From: JALORV01 sp963702595
GTDB lineage: Bacteria > Pseudomonadota > Gammaproteobacteria > Burkholderiales > Burkholderiaceae_F
Assembly: GCA_963702595.1 (NCBI GenBank)
Contig: CAVPDC010000014.1
Span: 1-64,000 of the forward strand
DNA: 64,000 bases
Reading direction: 5' to 3'
In this document: in pieces, positions 1 to 8,898 of the stretch
Layout: each line of letters starts with the position of its first letter
Numbering within the stretch: position 1 is the stretch's first letter
The notes under the pieces: model-generated
Seen by the model: only the letters and a program-made list of their open reading frames with translations
Told to the model about the DNA's origin: nothing
Database searches by the model: none
Translations under genes and position numbers: made by a program

Positions 1-67
1 GGCACGAAGGCTTCCTTTCGGCACGGGTTTGCCCAAACGAAAGGCCGGGACTGGCGTCCATGATGCG

Positions 68-241
68 CTACTCGCGAATGCGCACGACCCACTCCACGGC
101 GATCTTCACAAGGTCGGCGGTTTCTAGCGTATCAGCGACGGCCCTGCGAACTGGTTTGGGAAAGGCGCGACCAACGTGCGCGCGCTCCGTTGCAGCGAAG
201 ACAGGCCCAGCGACGCAGTGGTCATCGCGAGTCGCTCGGGA
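68..241 (-). pseudogene. possible C-terminal remnant of an unrecognised protein
   Basis: On the minus strand a 57-codon open stretch ends at a TAG at 68-70 and is closed upstream by a TGA at 242-244. It has no ATG, GTG or TTG start, yet its end (ADTLETADLVKIAVEWVVRIRE, near the stop) looks like an ordinary amphipathic C-terminal helix. This could be the tail of a broken gene or chance in high-GC DNA. I recognise no family. Nothing else is visible in the first 313 bases. Confidence 0.18.
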
Positions 242-313
242 TCACACCACTTCCGCGCCTGGCCGACAGGAGCATTGCTGCCCGAGGCACACGACGACGC
301 CGCCTGATCTGAC

Positions 314-1567
314 TCACTTGCTGATGGCGGCGCCGTAGATCACCCGCCCGCCCCTGACTGTTGCCCGCACGTCGCCGAAGCCAGTAACGTCCCCTGCTGG
401 ATCAGTGCCCAGTAGAACGAGATCCGCCTCCATCCCGGGAGCGATGCGCCCTTTGCGCTCGCCTTGTCCGAAGCGTCCGGCGGGCGCGGTGGTCAGGCTC
501 GCCAGGATCTGACGCCAATCGAGCCCCGCCCGCGCCATCAGCTCAAACTCGCGACGGGTGTCGAGCTGATCGATGTAGCCAACGTCGGTGCCAAACAGCA
601 CCGTGCCGCCCGCGGCGGCGAACACCTTCACCTGCTGCGTTGCGTCGGCGATGAAGCGCGCGATCACCGGGTCGGGTACAGCCTCGCGGCGCAATTCCGC
701 CTCGAACAAGGTCAAGGTGGGTGTCAGGGCAAGATTCGCGACGCGCAGGCGTTGCACCAGTGCAGCGTCCCAGGGACCCGAAAACGGAGTGGTGTGGGCC
801 AGCACATCCACTCCGCTCGCCAGTGATACTTCAAGCCCGGCCATGTCGCTCGGGTGAGCGAACGCCGGCTTGCCGGCGCGATGGGCTTCGGCCACCGCCG
901 CGCGGGCGATGTCGATGTCCATGGGCAACACTCCGATCGCGCCACCAACAATCGCCCCGGTGAATAGCTTCACTCCATCCGCGCCGCCTGCAAGTTGCTG
1001 CCTGACCCGCGCTTGAACCTGATCCGGGCTGGCGACTTCGGCGCTCGGAGCCCCAATTTCCTTTAGCAGGGCGCGCACGTATATCGGCGTGCCGTCCTTG
1101 GGAAAGAACGGCGCGGCTAGCGTCAGGATGGCCGGTCCCGTGACTTCGCCAGCTTCGATCCGTTTACGCAACACGAGTGCGCTGCCGTTGAGCGATGCGA
1201 CGTCGAACACCGTCGTGAAGCCCCACCGCGTGAGCATCGTGTTCAGCGCCGCGTTCAGTTCCGGTGCTGGGCGCGTGCCGGGTTCGCGCAGCGGTAGTGC
1301 CAGGAAGTGCACGTGGCTATTCCAGAATCCGGCCGTGACGATCTTGCCCTTGCCATCGATCACCGTCGCCCCTGCCGTTACCGTGATCGTCGCCGATGGT
1401 CCGACTGCTGTAATGCGGCCGTCGCGCACGAGCACCGTGCCGTGTTCGATAGGTGCCGCATCGGGTGCGGGATAAATGCGGGCATCGACGATGGCCAAGT
1501 CCGCTGCCATCGCCGCCCAAGCGCACGCCAGATGCAACGCAGTTACCAAAAAGATTGCTTTATGCAC
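314..1567 (-). CDS. secreted amidohydrolase family protein (imidazolonepropionase-like)
   Basis: The protein is a metal-dependent hydrolase of the amidohydrolase superfamily; the substrate cannot be read from the sequence. It has the N-terminal beta-sandwich (LAIVDARIYPAPDA), the first metal motif HVH in FWNSHVHF, a histidine in FAHPSD, a second in VLAHTTP, the late aspartate in LFGTDVGYID, and the C-terminal GMEADLVLL segment typical of the family. I prefer the GTG start at 1567, because it opens directly into a signal peptide (HKAIFLVTALHLACAWAAMA followed by ADLA); the frame stays open further upstream to 1744. The gene stands alone. Periplasmic location is inferred from the signal peptide. 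Confidence 0.8.
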   Translation of the reverse strand: MHKAIFLVTALHLACAWAAMAADLAIVDARIYPAPDAAPIEHGTVLVRDGRITAVGPSATITVTAGATVIDGKGKIVTAGFWNSHVHFLALPLREPGTRPAPELNAALNTMLTRWGFTTVFDVASLNGSALVLRKRIEAGEVTGPAILTLAAPFFPKDGTPIYVRALLKEIGAPSAEVASPDQVQARVRQQLAGGADGVKLFTGAIVGGAIGVLPMDIDIARAAVAEAHRAGKPAFAHPSDMAGLEVSLASGVDVLAHTTPFSGPWDAALVQRLRVANLALTPTLTLFEAELRREAVPDPVIARFIADATQQVKVFAAAGGTVLFGTDVGYIDQLDTRREFELMARAGLDWRQILASLTTAPAGRFGQGERKGRIAPGMEADLVLLGTDPAGDVTGFGDVRATVRGGRVIYGAAISK

Positions 1568-1813
1568 TGAAGGCGCACCTTGTTGCCGCAGTGTTCGAAC
1601 CATACACCCGGGTGATGCTTCAACTTCGACGTCAGAATGAGCCCCGATGGTGCACATTGAGGAATAGCGGACGACGCCAAACAGGGCCGGGCAAGTGAGT
1701 ATGGACGTCCGCGGGAATCGATCCCGAACTGTGACCGCTTTCAAGCAAACCAGGGGAGCAGATCCGCCGCTGGCCGCTCATGGCCGGAACGCGAAGCCCC
1801 ACCTGTCAGCGCG

Positions 1814-2275
1814 TCATCTGCGCGGCCGCAGCGGCATATCCGGTATGGCGGGATCGATGGGCAACAGTGGCCGTGCGACCGAAGCGTTCGCGGGCCGTCG
1901 CTCGGCCGCCGCCGCCGCCACCGGCCGCGACGCGTAGCCATAGTAAGGCGCATAAGTGCCGTCGACATTAGCGACGCCCGGCGAGGCAGGTGTATCTGAC
2001 GGCGAGAGTTCGTTGCGCACGTTAGTAGCGGAACTGGCCGTGCGTGGGGCGTCGCGTGAGGTGCTCGGTGCGCGGGCAGGGGGCGTCACCAACGCACGGT
2101 CGGCGACCGAGCTGAGTGTGCCGTGGTTAACGGGCTGCAGCTTGACGCCCGCCGGCGGCCAGTCGCCGTAGTTGACGACGCCGCTGTTATCGACCCACTT
2201 GTACAGCTGCGCATGAGCGGTGTGCGCCGTCCCACACAGCACGCAGGCGATGATGATAAAGATGGCAGGTCGCAT
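1814..2275 (-). CDS. DUF4124 domain secreted protein
   Basis: A 153-residue exported protein of unknown function. A signal peptide ends near TAHAQ (about residue 22), and it is followed at once by the DUF4124 signature LYKWVDNSGVVNYGDWPP. The rest is low complexity, rich in Ala, Pro, Arg and Ser. The domain is frequent in beta- and gammaproteobacterial envelope proteins and often lies at the N-terminus of longer proteins; here it is essentially alone. It lies downstream of no obvious operon partner. Confidence 0.8.
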   Translation of the reverse strand: MRPAIFIIIACVLCGTAHTAHAQLYKWVDNSGVVNYGDWPPAGVKLQPVNHGTLSSVADRALVTPPARAPSTSRDAPRTASSATNVRNELSPSDTPASPGVANVDGTYAPYYGYASRPVAAAAAERRPANASVARPLLPIDPAIPDMPLRPRR

Positions 2276-2504
2276 GACCTCAAAACAATGCTACGCGCGG
2301 ACCGGCGTGTCAATTCATGCCGACAATCGGGCGACCATCAGCCAACCGCTCCTGCGGCGAGAACAAACGTCCGCAATTGAGTTGAAACAGAAGGCTACTT
2401 CTGTCCGTTGTTGGCCGCAGCGCGTCTAGGGGGGCCGTCGATCACAGCAGTTGCCATGAACGGGGAATGGAGATTCGGGCGACTGGAAGTTAGTTCACGC
2501 AGCG

Positions 2505-2816
2505 CTAGCCAATCTCAAGTTCTTGCCGCTTGCCCCAGACCGATGTGTCGACATCCTGGTCGGCGGCGCGTTGCTGCGCTTGGGCTCGAAGCCATTGCGC
2601 CCTCTTGCAAACGGTTGCCGTGGGTGTGCCCCCCTCATAGGCAACAACGACGAACACTGCCCCGTTGTCACCCAGGCGCCGGACGGTGTCAGCGTCAATG
2701 TCCTTGCCTACCTGCAGATCCCGGTTCGAGTAGCCCGTGATCGGATCGAGGATGTGAGCGACAACACGACCGCTCGATCCAGGTGTCGTTCCGGTTAGTG
2801 CGCTCCACAGGCTCAT
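2505..2816 (-). CDS. hypothetical protein
   Basis: A 103-codon frame starting at ATG 2816 (MSLWSALTGTTPG). Composition looks protein-like, with a predicted strand-turn-strand core (DNGAVFVVVAYEGG) and a charged C-terminal helix. No family is recognised and there is no clear ribosome binding site. The surrounding 200-300 bases on both sides hold no other gene I can support. Confidence 0.35.
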   Translation of the reverse strand: MSLWSALTGTTPGSSGRVVAHILDPITGYSNRDLQVGKDIDADTVRRLGDNGAVFVVVAYEGGTPTATVCKRAQWLRAQAQQRAADQDVDTSVWGKRQELEIG

Positions 2817-3037
2817 GTTGGTTCCAAAACTCGCACGAGTGACAGCCAAGAGTATTGGCTCGCCGACAGTGCCGGATGATCTAGCTCAGCAGTTGATCGT
2901 CATGAGATCAGGAGCGCCAGCCGAATCGCCGTGACGGGGCGGTTCGGCCGGCGCGTGCCCAGACGCTGTCCGCTCCTGGGCCGATCAGCCGCTTTGAGCC
3001 GAGTGCCGGTTCTGGCCGCCACCGCCACCGCAAGAGG

Positions 3038-3424
3038 TCAACCCGGCCCATTTACCGCCGTTCGCGCCTTTCCGAGCAGCACTTCCTTCATGTTGCCTCT
3101 GGCCTGCCCGATCACAACGAGAAGGTAAGCCATCAGGAACAGGCTGCCGCTGAATATTGCGAGCATGCCGAGCAGCGACCCCCTGATCGAAAATCGGTGC
3201 CGCCACGCAACCCAAAGCCCGGAGAGCAAAAGCAGAACCATGAAGTCGAGGTTGAACTGACCGGGCCAGCCCATGGCCGCCATGTCGCCGGAAAAGACTT
3301 TGAGTAGGCCGAAGCCATGGTTTGCGACGACGATGGCCGTATAGCTGGCGAGAACTGCCCACAGCAAGACCAGTAATGCGCGAAACGCAATCAATGATTG
3401 CCCCTTCCGTTGTTCACGAGTCAA
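3038..3424 (-). CDS. small integral membrane protein, three predicted TM segments
   Basis: About 128 residues with hydrophobic segments near residues 12-34, 58-74 and 83-106 and a short charged loop (WRHRF) between the second and third. The first available start at 3424 is TTG; another TTG lies at codon 11 behind AAGGGG, so the exact N-terminus is uncertain. The central PGQFNLDF...LWVAWR pattern resembles small DUF membrane proteins, but I cannot name the family with confidence. Nothing is known of its role; it is not in an evident operon. Confidence 0.55.
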   Translation of the reverse strand: MTREQRKGQSLIAFRALLVLLWAVLASYTAIVVANHGFGLLKVFSGDMAAMGWPGQFNLDFMVLLLLSGLWVAWRHRFSIRGSLLGMLAIFSGSLFLMAYLLVVIGQARGNMKEVLLGKARTAVNGPG

Positions 3425-3620
3425 TGGTGTGAGAGGGCCTGCCTTCGGGCGATTTTCTGTCCAGGCCGTCGCGTCGGCAAGTGGCCGGCTGCCGTCTTGG
3501 AGCTGCCGGGGCGTCTGACTTTGACCCGGAATTTCACTACCCGCGACGGAAACTTCGATGAAAAAGTGGCTGCCTGTACCGGCGGAGGGCCCGCCTGCTC
3601 CGACTGACGCGCCTTGCGGG

Positions 3621-4151
3621 TCAGTCCTCCGGAACGATCTCGAGCGCCACCAGAAAGCGCGCCACCATGTTGTAGGTGGCGGTGGCTGCCACGAGTTCGA
3701 CCAGTTCGTTCGGTGGCAGGCGTTGCTTCAGCTCCTCGAACAGCTGATCCGGAATCTTCACCTCGCGCGTGCTGGCGATCGCGAAGCGGATCACCGCACG
3801 CTGCAGGTCGTCGTAGAGCAAGCTGCTGGCCGCGGCATCCGGGTCATGCAGGATCGCGAGCTGGGCATCCGTCGCCCCCGCCTGCTTCAACTCCGGCGCG
3901 TGATGGTGATACTCGTACTGCGCACCTGTCAGCCGAGCCACCACGCAGATCGCCAGTTCGCGCAGAAATGGCGAAAGCGCCAGTTCCGTGCGGATCGCGC
4001 GCAGGTATCCGTTCCAACCGCGCGCCAGGGGCTCCGACCACAACAGCATGCGGTCCAGGTTGAGGAGTGTGCCGCCACGCCGCGCTTCGATACTGGCGAC
4101 GAGTTCGCGGTTGCGCGGCGCGAGGTCCTGAGTCCAAGAGGGCAGGCGCAT
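3621..4151 (-). CDS. carboxymuconolactone decarboxylase (AhpD-like) family protein
   Basis: An all-helical protein of about 176 residues matching the CMD/AhpD family: the ELAICVVARLTGAQYEYHHHAPELKQAG stretch corresponds to the conserved helix bearing the family's active-site region. The usual CxxH redox pair is absent (YEYHHH instead), so a peroxiredoxin-reductase (AhpD) role is unlikely and a decarboxylase or lactone-type activity is only a guess. The ATG at 4151 overlaps the stop of coxG (TGATG), making it the last gene of the coxSLM operon by translational coupling. A TTG lies one codon upstream. Confidence 0.8.
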   Translation of the reverse strand: MRLPSWTQDLAPRNRELVASIEARRGGTLLNLDRMLLWSEPLARGWNGYLRAIRTELALSPFLRELAICVVARLTGAQYEYHHHAPELKQAGATDAQLAILHDPDAAASSLLYDDLQRAVIRFAIASTREVKIPDQLFEELKQRLPPNELVELVAATATYNMVARFLVALEIVPED

Positions 4152-4696
4152 CAACGACCTCCAAAGAGCCGCTTCAGGAATGCCCAGAGCGTCGCAAAGA
4201 AACCGGGTGCTTTCGCAACTGGTAGTGCGGGCGCGCCGGCCACCGGCGGATACTTTGCCGCGAGATCCGCCGCGAAGGTCGTGAAGAACCGGTCGGCCAT
4301 TGTCGCGGCGGCTGCATCGACGAGGCGTGAGCCGATCTGCGCGATCTTGCCGCCGATAGACGCGTTGACGACATAGGTCATCCGCGTCGTGCTTGCATCG
4401 ATCGCCTCGAGCTTCACGCGCGCATCGCCGCGCGAGAAGCCCGCCGCGCCACCCTGCATGTCAAAGCGGAGCGCATACGACTCGGGTGCCTGCACATCGG
4501 CGAGTTCCAGCTTGCCCTTGAAACGCGCCTTGACCGGTCCGATCGCCGCGTTGACCGCGACGTCGAATGCGTTCTCGCCGCTGGCCGTGAGGCTCTCGCA
4601 GCCCGGCACGGCACTCTTCAGCGACTCTGTGTCGTTCAGCGCATGCCACGCTATGTCCCGGCTCACCGGCAGCGTGCGTTCACCTGTCAATTCCAA
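4151..4696 (-). CDS. coxG: CoxG-like SRPBCC protein (CO dehydrogenase subunit G)
   Basis: CoxG proteins are START/SRPBCC-fold proteins thought to recruit or anchor Mo-hydroxylases to the membrane. The N-terminus LELTGERTLPVSRDIAWHAL and the VPGCESL segment are the family hallmark, and a hydrophobic C-terminal stretch (PGFFATLWAFLKRLFGGR) could be the membrane anchor. I place the start at TTG 4696: AGGAG lies 8 bases upstream (4705-4709) and there is no in-frame ATG or GTG at the expected place. It overlaps the end of coxE by 10 bases and the CMD gene by one base, so it is embedded in the operon. Confidence 0.87.
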   Translation of the reverse strand: MELTGERTLPVSRDIAWHALNDTESLKSAVPGCESLTASGENAFDVAVNAAIGPVKARFKGKLELADVQAPESYALRFDMQGGAAGFSRGDARVKLEAIDASTTRMTYVVNASIGGKIAQIGSRLVDAAAATMADRFFTTFAADLAAKYPPVAGAPALPVAKAPGFFATLWAFLKRLFGGR

Positions 4697-5937
4697 AGTC
4701 GTTTCTCCTGTGTCGCAGCGCGGCGCGACGGTACGGCGGCCAACTGCGCCGTCAATTCTTCGAGCGAGGCCAGATTGTGCACGGGCAGGAACGCATCGAC
4801 GTGTGGCAGCAGCGCGCGTACTCCGCCTGCCCGCGGCTCGAAGCCTTCGTAGCGCAGCAACGGGTTGAGCCACACCAGCCGCCGGCAGGACTTGGAAAGC
4901 CGCTCGGCTTCGCGTGAGAGCTGATCCGTGTCGCCGTGCTCGAGGCCGTCCGTCACCAGCAGCACGGTCGGATTGCCATACAGAACGCGCCGCGCCCACT
5001 TCAGGTTGAACTCGTGCAGTGCCTGCGTGATGCGGGTGCCGCCGGACCAGTCCTCCACCGACTGCACGACCGCGTTCACCGCCACGTCCGGGTCGCGCGC
5101 CGCGAGTTGTCGCGTAATGTGGGTGAGCCGCGTGCCGAACAGGAATGAGTGCACGCGATGATTGGCGGCGTCACGCCCGCTGGTCAGCGCATGCAGAAAG
5201 TGCAGGAACATGCGCGAATAGCGGCTCATCGAGCCCGAGATGTCGATGATCGCGACCAGCGGTTCCGGCCGTGTGCGGCGACGCCGGTACGTGATGCTGC
5301 TGATCTCTCCGCCCTGGCGCGCAGATGCACGCAGCATCGCGCGCAGATCGACCCGATGTCCCCGCACAGATGGCGCCTCGCGTCGGGTCGGGAGTCTGGC
5401 AAAGAACGGATCGAACTGCGCCAGCAGTCGCTTCGCCGCGGCCCACTCCGCAGCACTCATCGTGTCGAAGTCGGCCTTGCGCAATTGTTCGCGGTCAGTC
5501 CAGGACAGCGCCGCATCGATCTCGATGCGTTGGCTGTCCTGCGGCTGCGGCGGCTGCGGCAGCGTGCCCTTGAACATCGCGTCGGCCAGCCGCCGGTTCT
5601 CCGGCGGCAGGGCTGTATCGGCCTTCTGCTTCATCTGCGGCATCAGCAACTGCATGATCTTGCCGAGCAGATCGGGGTCCTTCCAGAAGATGTGGAAGGC
5701 CTGGTCGAACAGCGTGCGATGCTCGCCGCGGCTCAGGAAACAGGCCGACAGCACGGCGTAGAAGTCTGCTCGCGAAGCGATGCCGCCAGCGCGCAGTGCT
5801 TCGTAGGCCAGCAGCACACGATCAGTGCCGACCGGCAGCCCGGCATCGCGCAACACGCGCGCAAAATGGAGCACGTTTTCGGCGAGTCGCCCCGGCAGGC
5901 TGTGGCCCGTGAGCGTTGCAGCGGTGTCGTGCGCCAT
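4687..5937 (-). CDS. coxE: VWA-domain protein, CoxE-type Mo-hydroxylase maturation factor
   Basis: A 416-residue protein with a C-terminal von Willebrand A domain carrying a complete MIDAS motif (IIDISGSMS) and a later TDG (VTDGLEHGD). CoxE works with the AAA+ ATPase CoxD to complete the copper- or sulfur-containing Mo active site in characterised form I CO dehydrogenases; a parallel role here is inferred. The ATG at 5937 (MAHDTAATLTG) follows the stop of the upstream membrane-protein gene by 4 bases. The open frame extends upstream of this start, but that part has no conserved character. Confidence 0.88.
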   Translation of the reverse strand: MAHDTAATLTGHSLPGRLAENVLHFARVLRDAGLPVGTDRVLLAYEALRAGGIASRADFYAVLSACFLSRGEHRTLFDQAFHIFWKDPDLLGKIMQLLMPQMKQKADTALPPENRRLADAMFKGTLPQPPQPQDSQRIEIDAALSWTDREQLRKADFDTMSAAEWAAAKRLLAQFDPFFARLPTRREAPSVRGHRVDLRAMLRASARQGGEISSITYRRRRTRPEPLVAIIDISGSMSRYSRMFLHFLHALTSGRDAANHRVHSFLFGTRLTHITRQLAARDPDVAVNAVVQSVEDWSGGTRITQALHEFNLKWARRVLYGNPTVLLVTDGLEHGDTDQLSREAERLSKSCRRLVWLNPLLRYEGFEPRAGGVRALLPHVDAFLPVHNLASLEELTAQLAAVPSRRAATQEKRLWN

Positions 5938-5941
5938 CGTT

Positions 5942-6634
5942 CTACCCGACCGGACCGGTCGCCGTGGCAGCGCCGGCCTTTCGTTCGCGCCGTCCGCGGC
6001 TCGGTCGATCGGCCCAGTAGCCAGCGGCGACCAGCAGCCATTGCGCCTGTCCGACCGAAGCAATGGCTTCCATCGATGGCGGTGGCGGTCCGAGCGCGTT
6101 GCCAAGGTGGATGACGATCAGCAGCGCTACCAGTACCCATGGCTTGAGCCCGGCGCTCCTGCCGGCGGGCGTGCGCAGGTATACAGCGAAGCACGCGACG
6201 AACAACGCGATCTCGAGGGCCTGCGCTGCAACGGGCATGTTCCACAGTCCCAGTCCCAGTCCCAGCGCCGGTCCACCCGCAAACAGCAACGGCAGATCCG
6301 GCCGATGCACCAGCAGGTCGAGCACCCAGTGGCTGACGACGAGCAAGCCCACCACCCACGCGCCGCGCCGCCGGCGCGACACCGCGAAATAGGCCGCTCC
6401 AAGCAACGCGCCCCAGCCGAGTGCGCCAAGCAGGCTATGCGAGATCGGGTAGTGAACAAAGACGAGCGGCGCCCCGCTCAATGCGGGATCGATTTCCACC
6501 CGCTCGACACCGAGCAGCAGTAGCGTTGGCCAAAGCAGGTCGACGAACTGCGTGGCTAGAAAGAGCGTGCCCAGTGACACTTCCGGCGCGACGCGCTTGG
6601 CAGCGAACCCCAGTGCAAAGTGACCGATGAACAT
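5942..6634 (-). CDS. polytopic membrane protein, putative YdjM-like metal-dependent hydrolase
   Basis: About 230 residues with five to six hydrophobic segments. Conserved-looking polar positions lie at membrane edges: FIGHFALGF at the N-terminus, HYPISHSLLG near residue 62 and SHWVLDLLVHRPD near residue 100. This His/Asp spacing resembles inner-membrane proteins annotated as putative metal-dependent hydrolases (DUF457/YdjM type); activity is unproven. It sits between moxR/coxD and coxE, separated by about 20 and 4 bases, so it is cotranscribed with the maturation genes. Such a gene is not part of the textbook cox cluster. Confidence 0.7.
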   Translation of the reverse strand: MFIGHFALGFAAKRVAPEVSLGTLFLATQFVDLLWPTLLLLGVERVEIDPALSGAPLVFVHYPISHSLLGALGWGALLGAAYFAVSRRRRGAWVVGLLVVSHWVLDLLVHRPDLPLLFAGGPALGLGLGLWNMPVAAQALEIALFVACFAVYLRTPAGRSAGLKPWVLVALLIVIHLGNALGPPPPSMEAIASVGQAQWLLVAAGYWADRPSRGRRERKAGAATATGPVG

Positions 6635-6655
6635 GCGGCCTCCCCGTACCGACCG

Positions 6656-7573
6656 TCAGGATCGGACAGGCGCCAGTGCGCGCGCCTCCTCACGGATTCG
6701 CTCGACGAGGCGCGCTGCCTCGGTGCCCTGCATCTTCGCGATGTCGTCCTGGTACTTGAGCAGCACGCCCAGCGTGTTGTTGACGGTTTCAGGCTCGAGC
6801 GCGACCGCATCGAGCGCCAGCAGCGCACGCGTCCACTCGATCGTCTCCGCAATGCCGGGAAGCTTGTACAGCTCGATGCCGCGCAGCGACTGCACGAAGT
6901 CCACGACCTGGCGCGACAGCATCGCACTCGCGTCCGGAACCTTGCGCCGCAGGATCTCGAGTTCGCGCGCGGCCGACGGGTAACCGACCCAGTGATAGAG
7001 GCACCGCCGCTTGACCGCATCATGGATCTCTCGCGTGCGGTTTGACGTGATGATGACAATGGGCGGCGTTTCGGCCTTGACCGTCTTCCACTCGGGAATC
7101 GTGATCTGGAAATCCGACAGTATCTCGAGCAGGTACGCCTCGAAAGGTTCGTCCGTGCGGTCAAGTTCGTCGATCAGCAGCACCGGCGGACGCGGATGCG
7201 GCAGCAAGGCACGCAGCAGCGCACGCTCGATCAGAAAGCGTTCGGAATACAGATCTGCCGCCAGCCGCTCGCGCGACTGCCCCGCGGACTCCGCCAGCCG
7301 GATCTCGACGAGCTGGCGCGCGACGTTCCACTCGTACGCGGCCGCGTTGATGTCGAGGCCTTCGTAGCACTGCAGGCGTATGAGCTCAGCATCGAGCGCG
7401 GCGGCGAGAACCTTCGCGATCTCGGTCTTGCCGGTGCCGGGCTCGCCCTCGACGAAGAGCGGCCGCTGCAGCTTCAGCGCCAGGAAGACGGCCGTCGCCA
7501 GCTGCCGGTCGGCGATGTAGTCGCGCGAGGCCAACAGTTCGACGGTGGCGTCGATCGAGATCGGTGCATTCAT
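6656..7573 (-). CDS. coxD: MoxR-family AAA+ ATPase (CoxD-like)
   Basis: A 305-residue AAA+ ATPase of the MoxR family with Walker A GEPGTGKT at residues 43-50, Walker B LLIDELDR near residue 132 and the sensor-1 region IIITSNRTRE. In characterised CO dehydrogenase systems the homologous CoxD is a membrane-associated chaperone partner of the VWA protein CoxE and is needed to mature the Mo cofactor site. Its place just before a VWA gene in a coxSLM operon supports that role. Start ATG 7573 (MNAPISIDATVELL). Confidence 0.9.
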   Translation of the reverse strand: MNAPISIDATVELLASRDYIADRQLATAVFLALKLQRPLFVEGEPGTGKTEIAKVLAAALDAELIRLQCYEGLDINAAAYEWNVARQLVEIRLAESAGQSRERLAADLYSERFLIERALLRALLPHPRPPVLLIDELDRTDEPFEAYLLEILSDFQITIPEWKTVKAETPPIVIITSNRTREIHDAVKRRCLYHWVGYPSAARELEILRRKVPDASAMLSRQVVDFVQSLRGIELYKLPGIAETIEWTRALLALDAVALEPETVNNTLGVLLKYQDDIAKMQGTEAARLVERIREEARALAPVRS

Positions 7574-7627
7574 GTCAGGACCTTAGCCGAAGTGCGGTTG
7601 CCTCGCCAGCACCGCAGCGCCTGCGGT

Positions 7628-8884
7628 TCAGTGGCCATAGCGCGCCAGGGACAACCCGGCCAGGTCGATCTCGGGCGTGCGGCCGCTGAGCAGGTCGGCC
7701 ACGACGCGCCCGGTGCCGGCGGCCATCGTCCAGCCCAGCGTGCCATGTCCTGTCGCTAGCCACAGGTTCGGATAGCGTGTCGGCCCGATGACCGGTGTGC
7801 CGTCCGGTGTCATCGGGCGCAGCCCGCACCAGAACGTCGCGCGAGCGAGGTCTCCGCCGCCCGGGAAGAGATCCGTCACGACATGCTCGAGAGTCGCACG
7901 GCGCGCCTCCCGCAGCTTCAGGCTGTAACCCGCGAGTTCCGCGGTGCCGCCAACGCGGATGCGGCTGCCGAGGCGCGTCACTGCCACCTTGTGCGTTTCG
8001 TCCATGATGGTCGATTCGGGCGCACGCGCGGCATCGACGATCGGCACCGTGATCGAGTAGCCCTTCACCGGGTAGACAGGCAGCTCGATTCCGATCGGCG
8101 CCAGCGCAGACGTCGAGTAGCTGCCGAGCGCGCAGACATAGGCATCGGCGCTCAGTTTCCCGCCGCCGACACGGACGCCATCGATTCGCCCGCCTGCGAC
8201 CTCGATCGCCTCGATGCGCGTGCCGAAGCGAAATGTCACGCCAATCTCTCTGGCCATCTCGGCCAGCCGGTTGGTGAACAAGAAGCAGTCGCCGGTTTCG
8301 TCTCCGGGCAGCCTCAGCGCTCCGACAAACTTTTCCTGCGTGTGCGTGAGTGCAGGCTCGACGCGGCAGAATCCGATGCGATCGAGCACTTCGAACGGCA
8401 CGCCGTATTCCCTCAGGATCTCGATGTCCTTGCCGATGCCGTCGAGCTGCCTGCGGGTGCGGAACAACTGCAGCGTGCCCTGCTCGCGTTCGTCGTAGGC
8501 GATGCCGGTTTCGGCGCGCAGCGCCTTAAGGCAGTCCCGGCTGTACTCCGCGATCGGCACCATGCGGCTCTTGTTCAACCGGTAGGCGCGCTCGGTGCAG
8601 TTGGCGAGCATGCGCGCGCCGAAGCGCCACAGGGCCGGATCGAGCAGCGGCCAGATGACCAGCGGGCTGTGCCGCATCAGCATCCACTTGATCGCCTTGA
8701 CGGGGACGCCCGGCCCGGCCCACGGCGCCGAGTAGCCGGGCGAGACCTCGCCGGCGTTCGCGAAGCTGGTTTCGAGCCCCGGTCCGGGCTGACGATCGAC
8801 TACCGTCACTTCGTGCCCGGCCTTCGCCGCGTACCAGGCGATAGACGTGCCGATCACTCCGCTGCCGAGCACTGCGACACGCAT
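7628..8884 (-). CDS. dadA: D-amino acid dehydrogenase-like FAD oxidoreductase
   Basis: A 418-residue DAO-fold flavoprotein. The N-terminus MRVAVLGSGVIGTSIAWYAA is the FAD-binding GxGxxG motif, followed by ETSFANAGEVSPGYSAPWAGPG, which closely matches DadA. The C-terminus holds GLRPMTPDGTPVIGPT and LATGHGTLGWT. DadA oxidises D-amino acids to 2-oxo acids and passes electrons to the respiratory chain. The start ATG at 8884 is fixed by the Rossmann motif. Its stop is about 55 bases before moxR. Membership of the Mo-hydroxylase operon is unusual; a different amine or amino-acid substrate is possible. Confidence 0.87.
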   Translation of the reverse strand: MRVAVLGSGVIGTSIAWYAAKAGHEVTVVDRQPGPGLETSFANAGEVSPGYSAPWAGPGVPVKAIKWMLMRHSPLVIWPLLDPALWRFGARMLANCTERAYRLNKSRMVPIAEYSRDCLKALRAETGIAYDEREQGTLQLFRTRRQLDGIGKDIEILREYGVPFEVLDRIGFCRVEPALTHTQEKFVGALRLPGDETGDCFLFTNRLAEMAREIGVTFRFGTRIEAIEVAGGRIDGVRVGGGKLSADAYVCALGSYSTSALAPIGIELPVYPVKGYSITVPIVDAARAPESTIMDETHKVAVTRLGSRIRVGGTAELAGYSLKLREARRATLEHVVTDLFPGGGDLARATFWCGLRPMTPDGTPVIGPTRYPNLWLATGHGTLGWTMAAGTGRVVADLLSGRTPEIDLAGLSLARYGH

Positions 8885-8898
8885 TCGTCCTCCCACCT

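Noticed and set aside
1..313. The forward open frame from position 60
   Set aside because: It has no recognised features and poor composition; the opposite strand gives a slightly better but still unproven C-terminal remnant.
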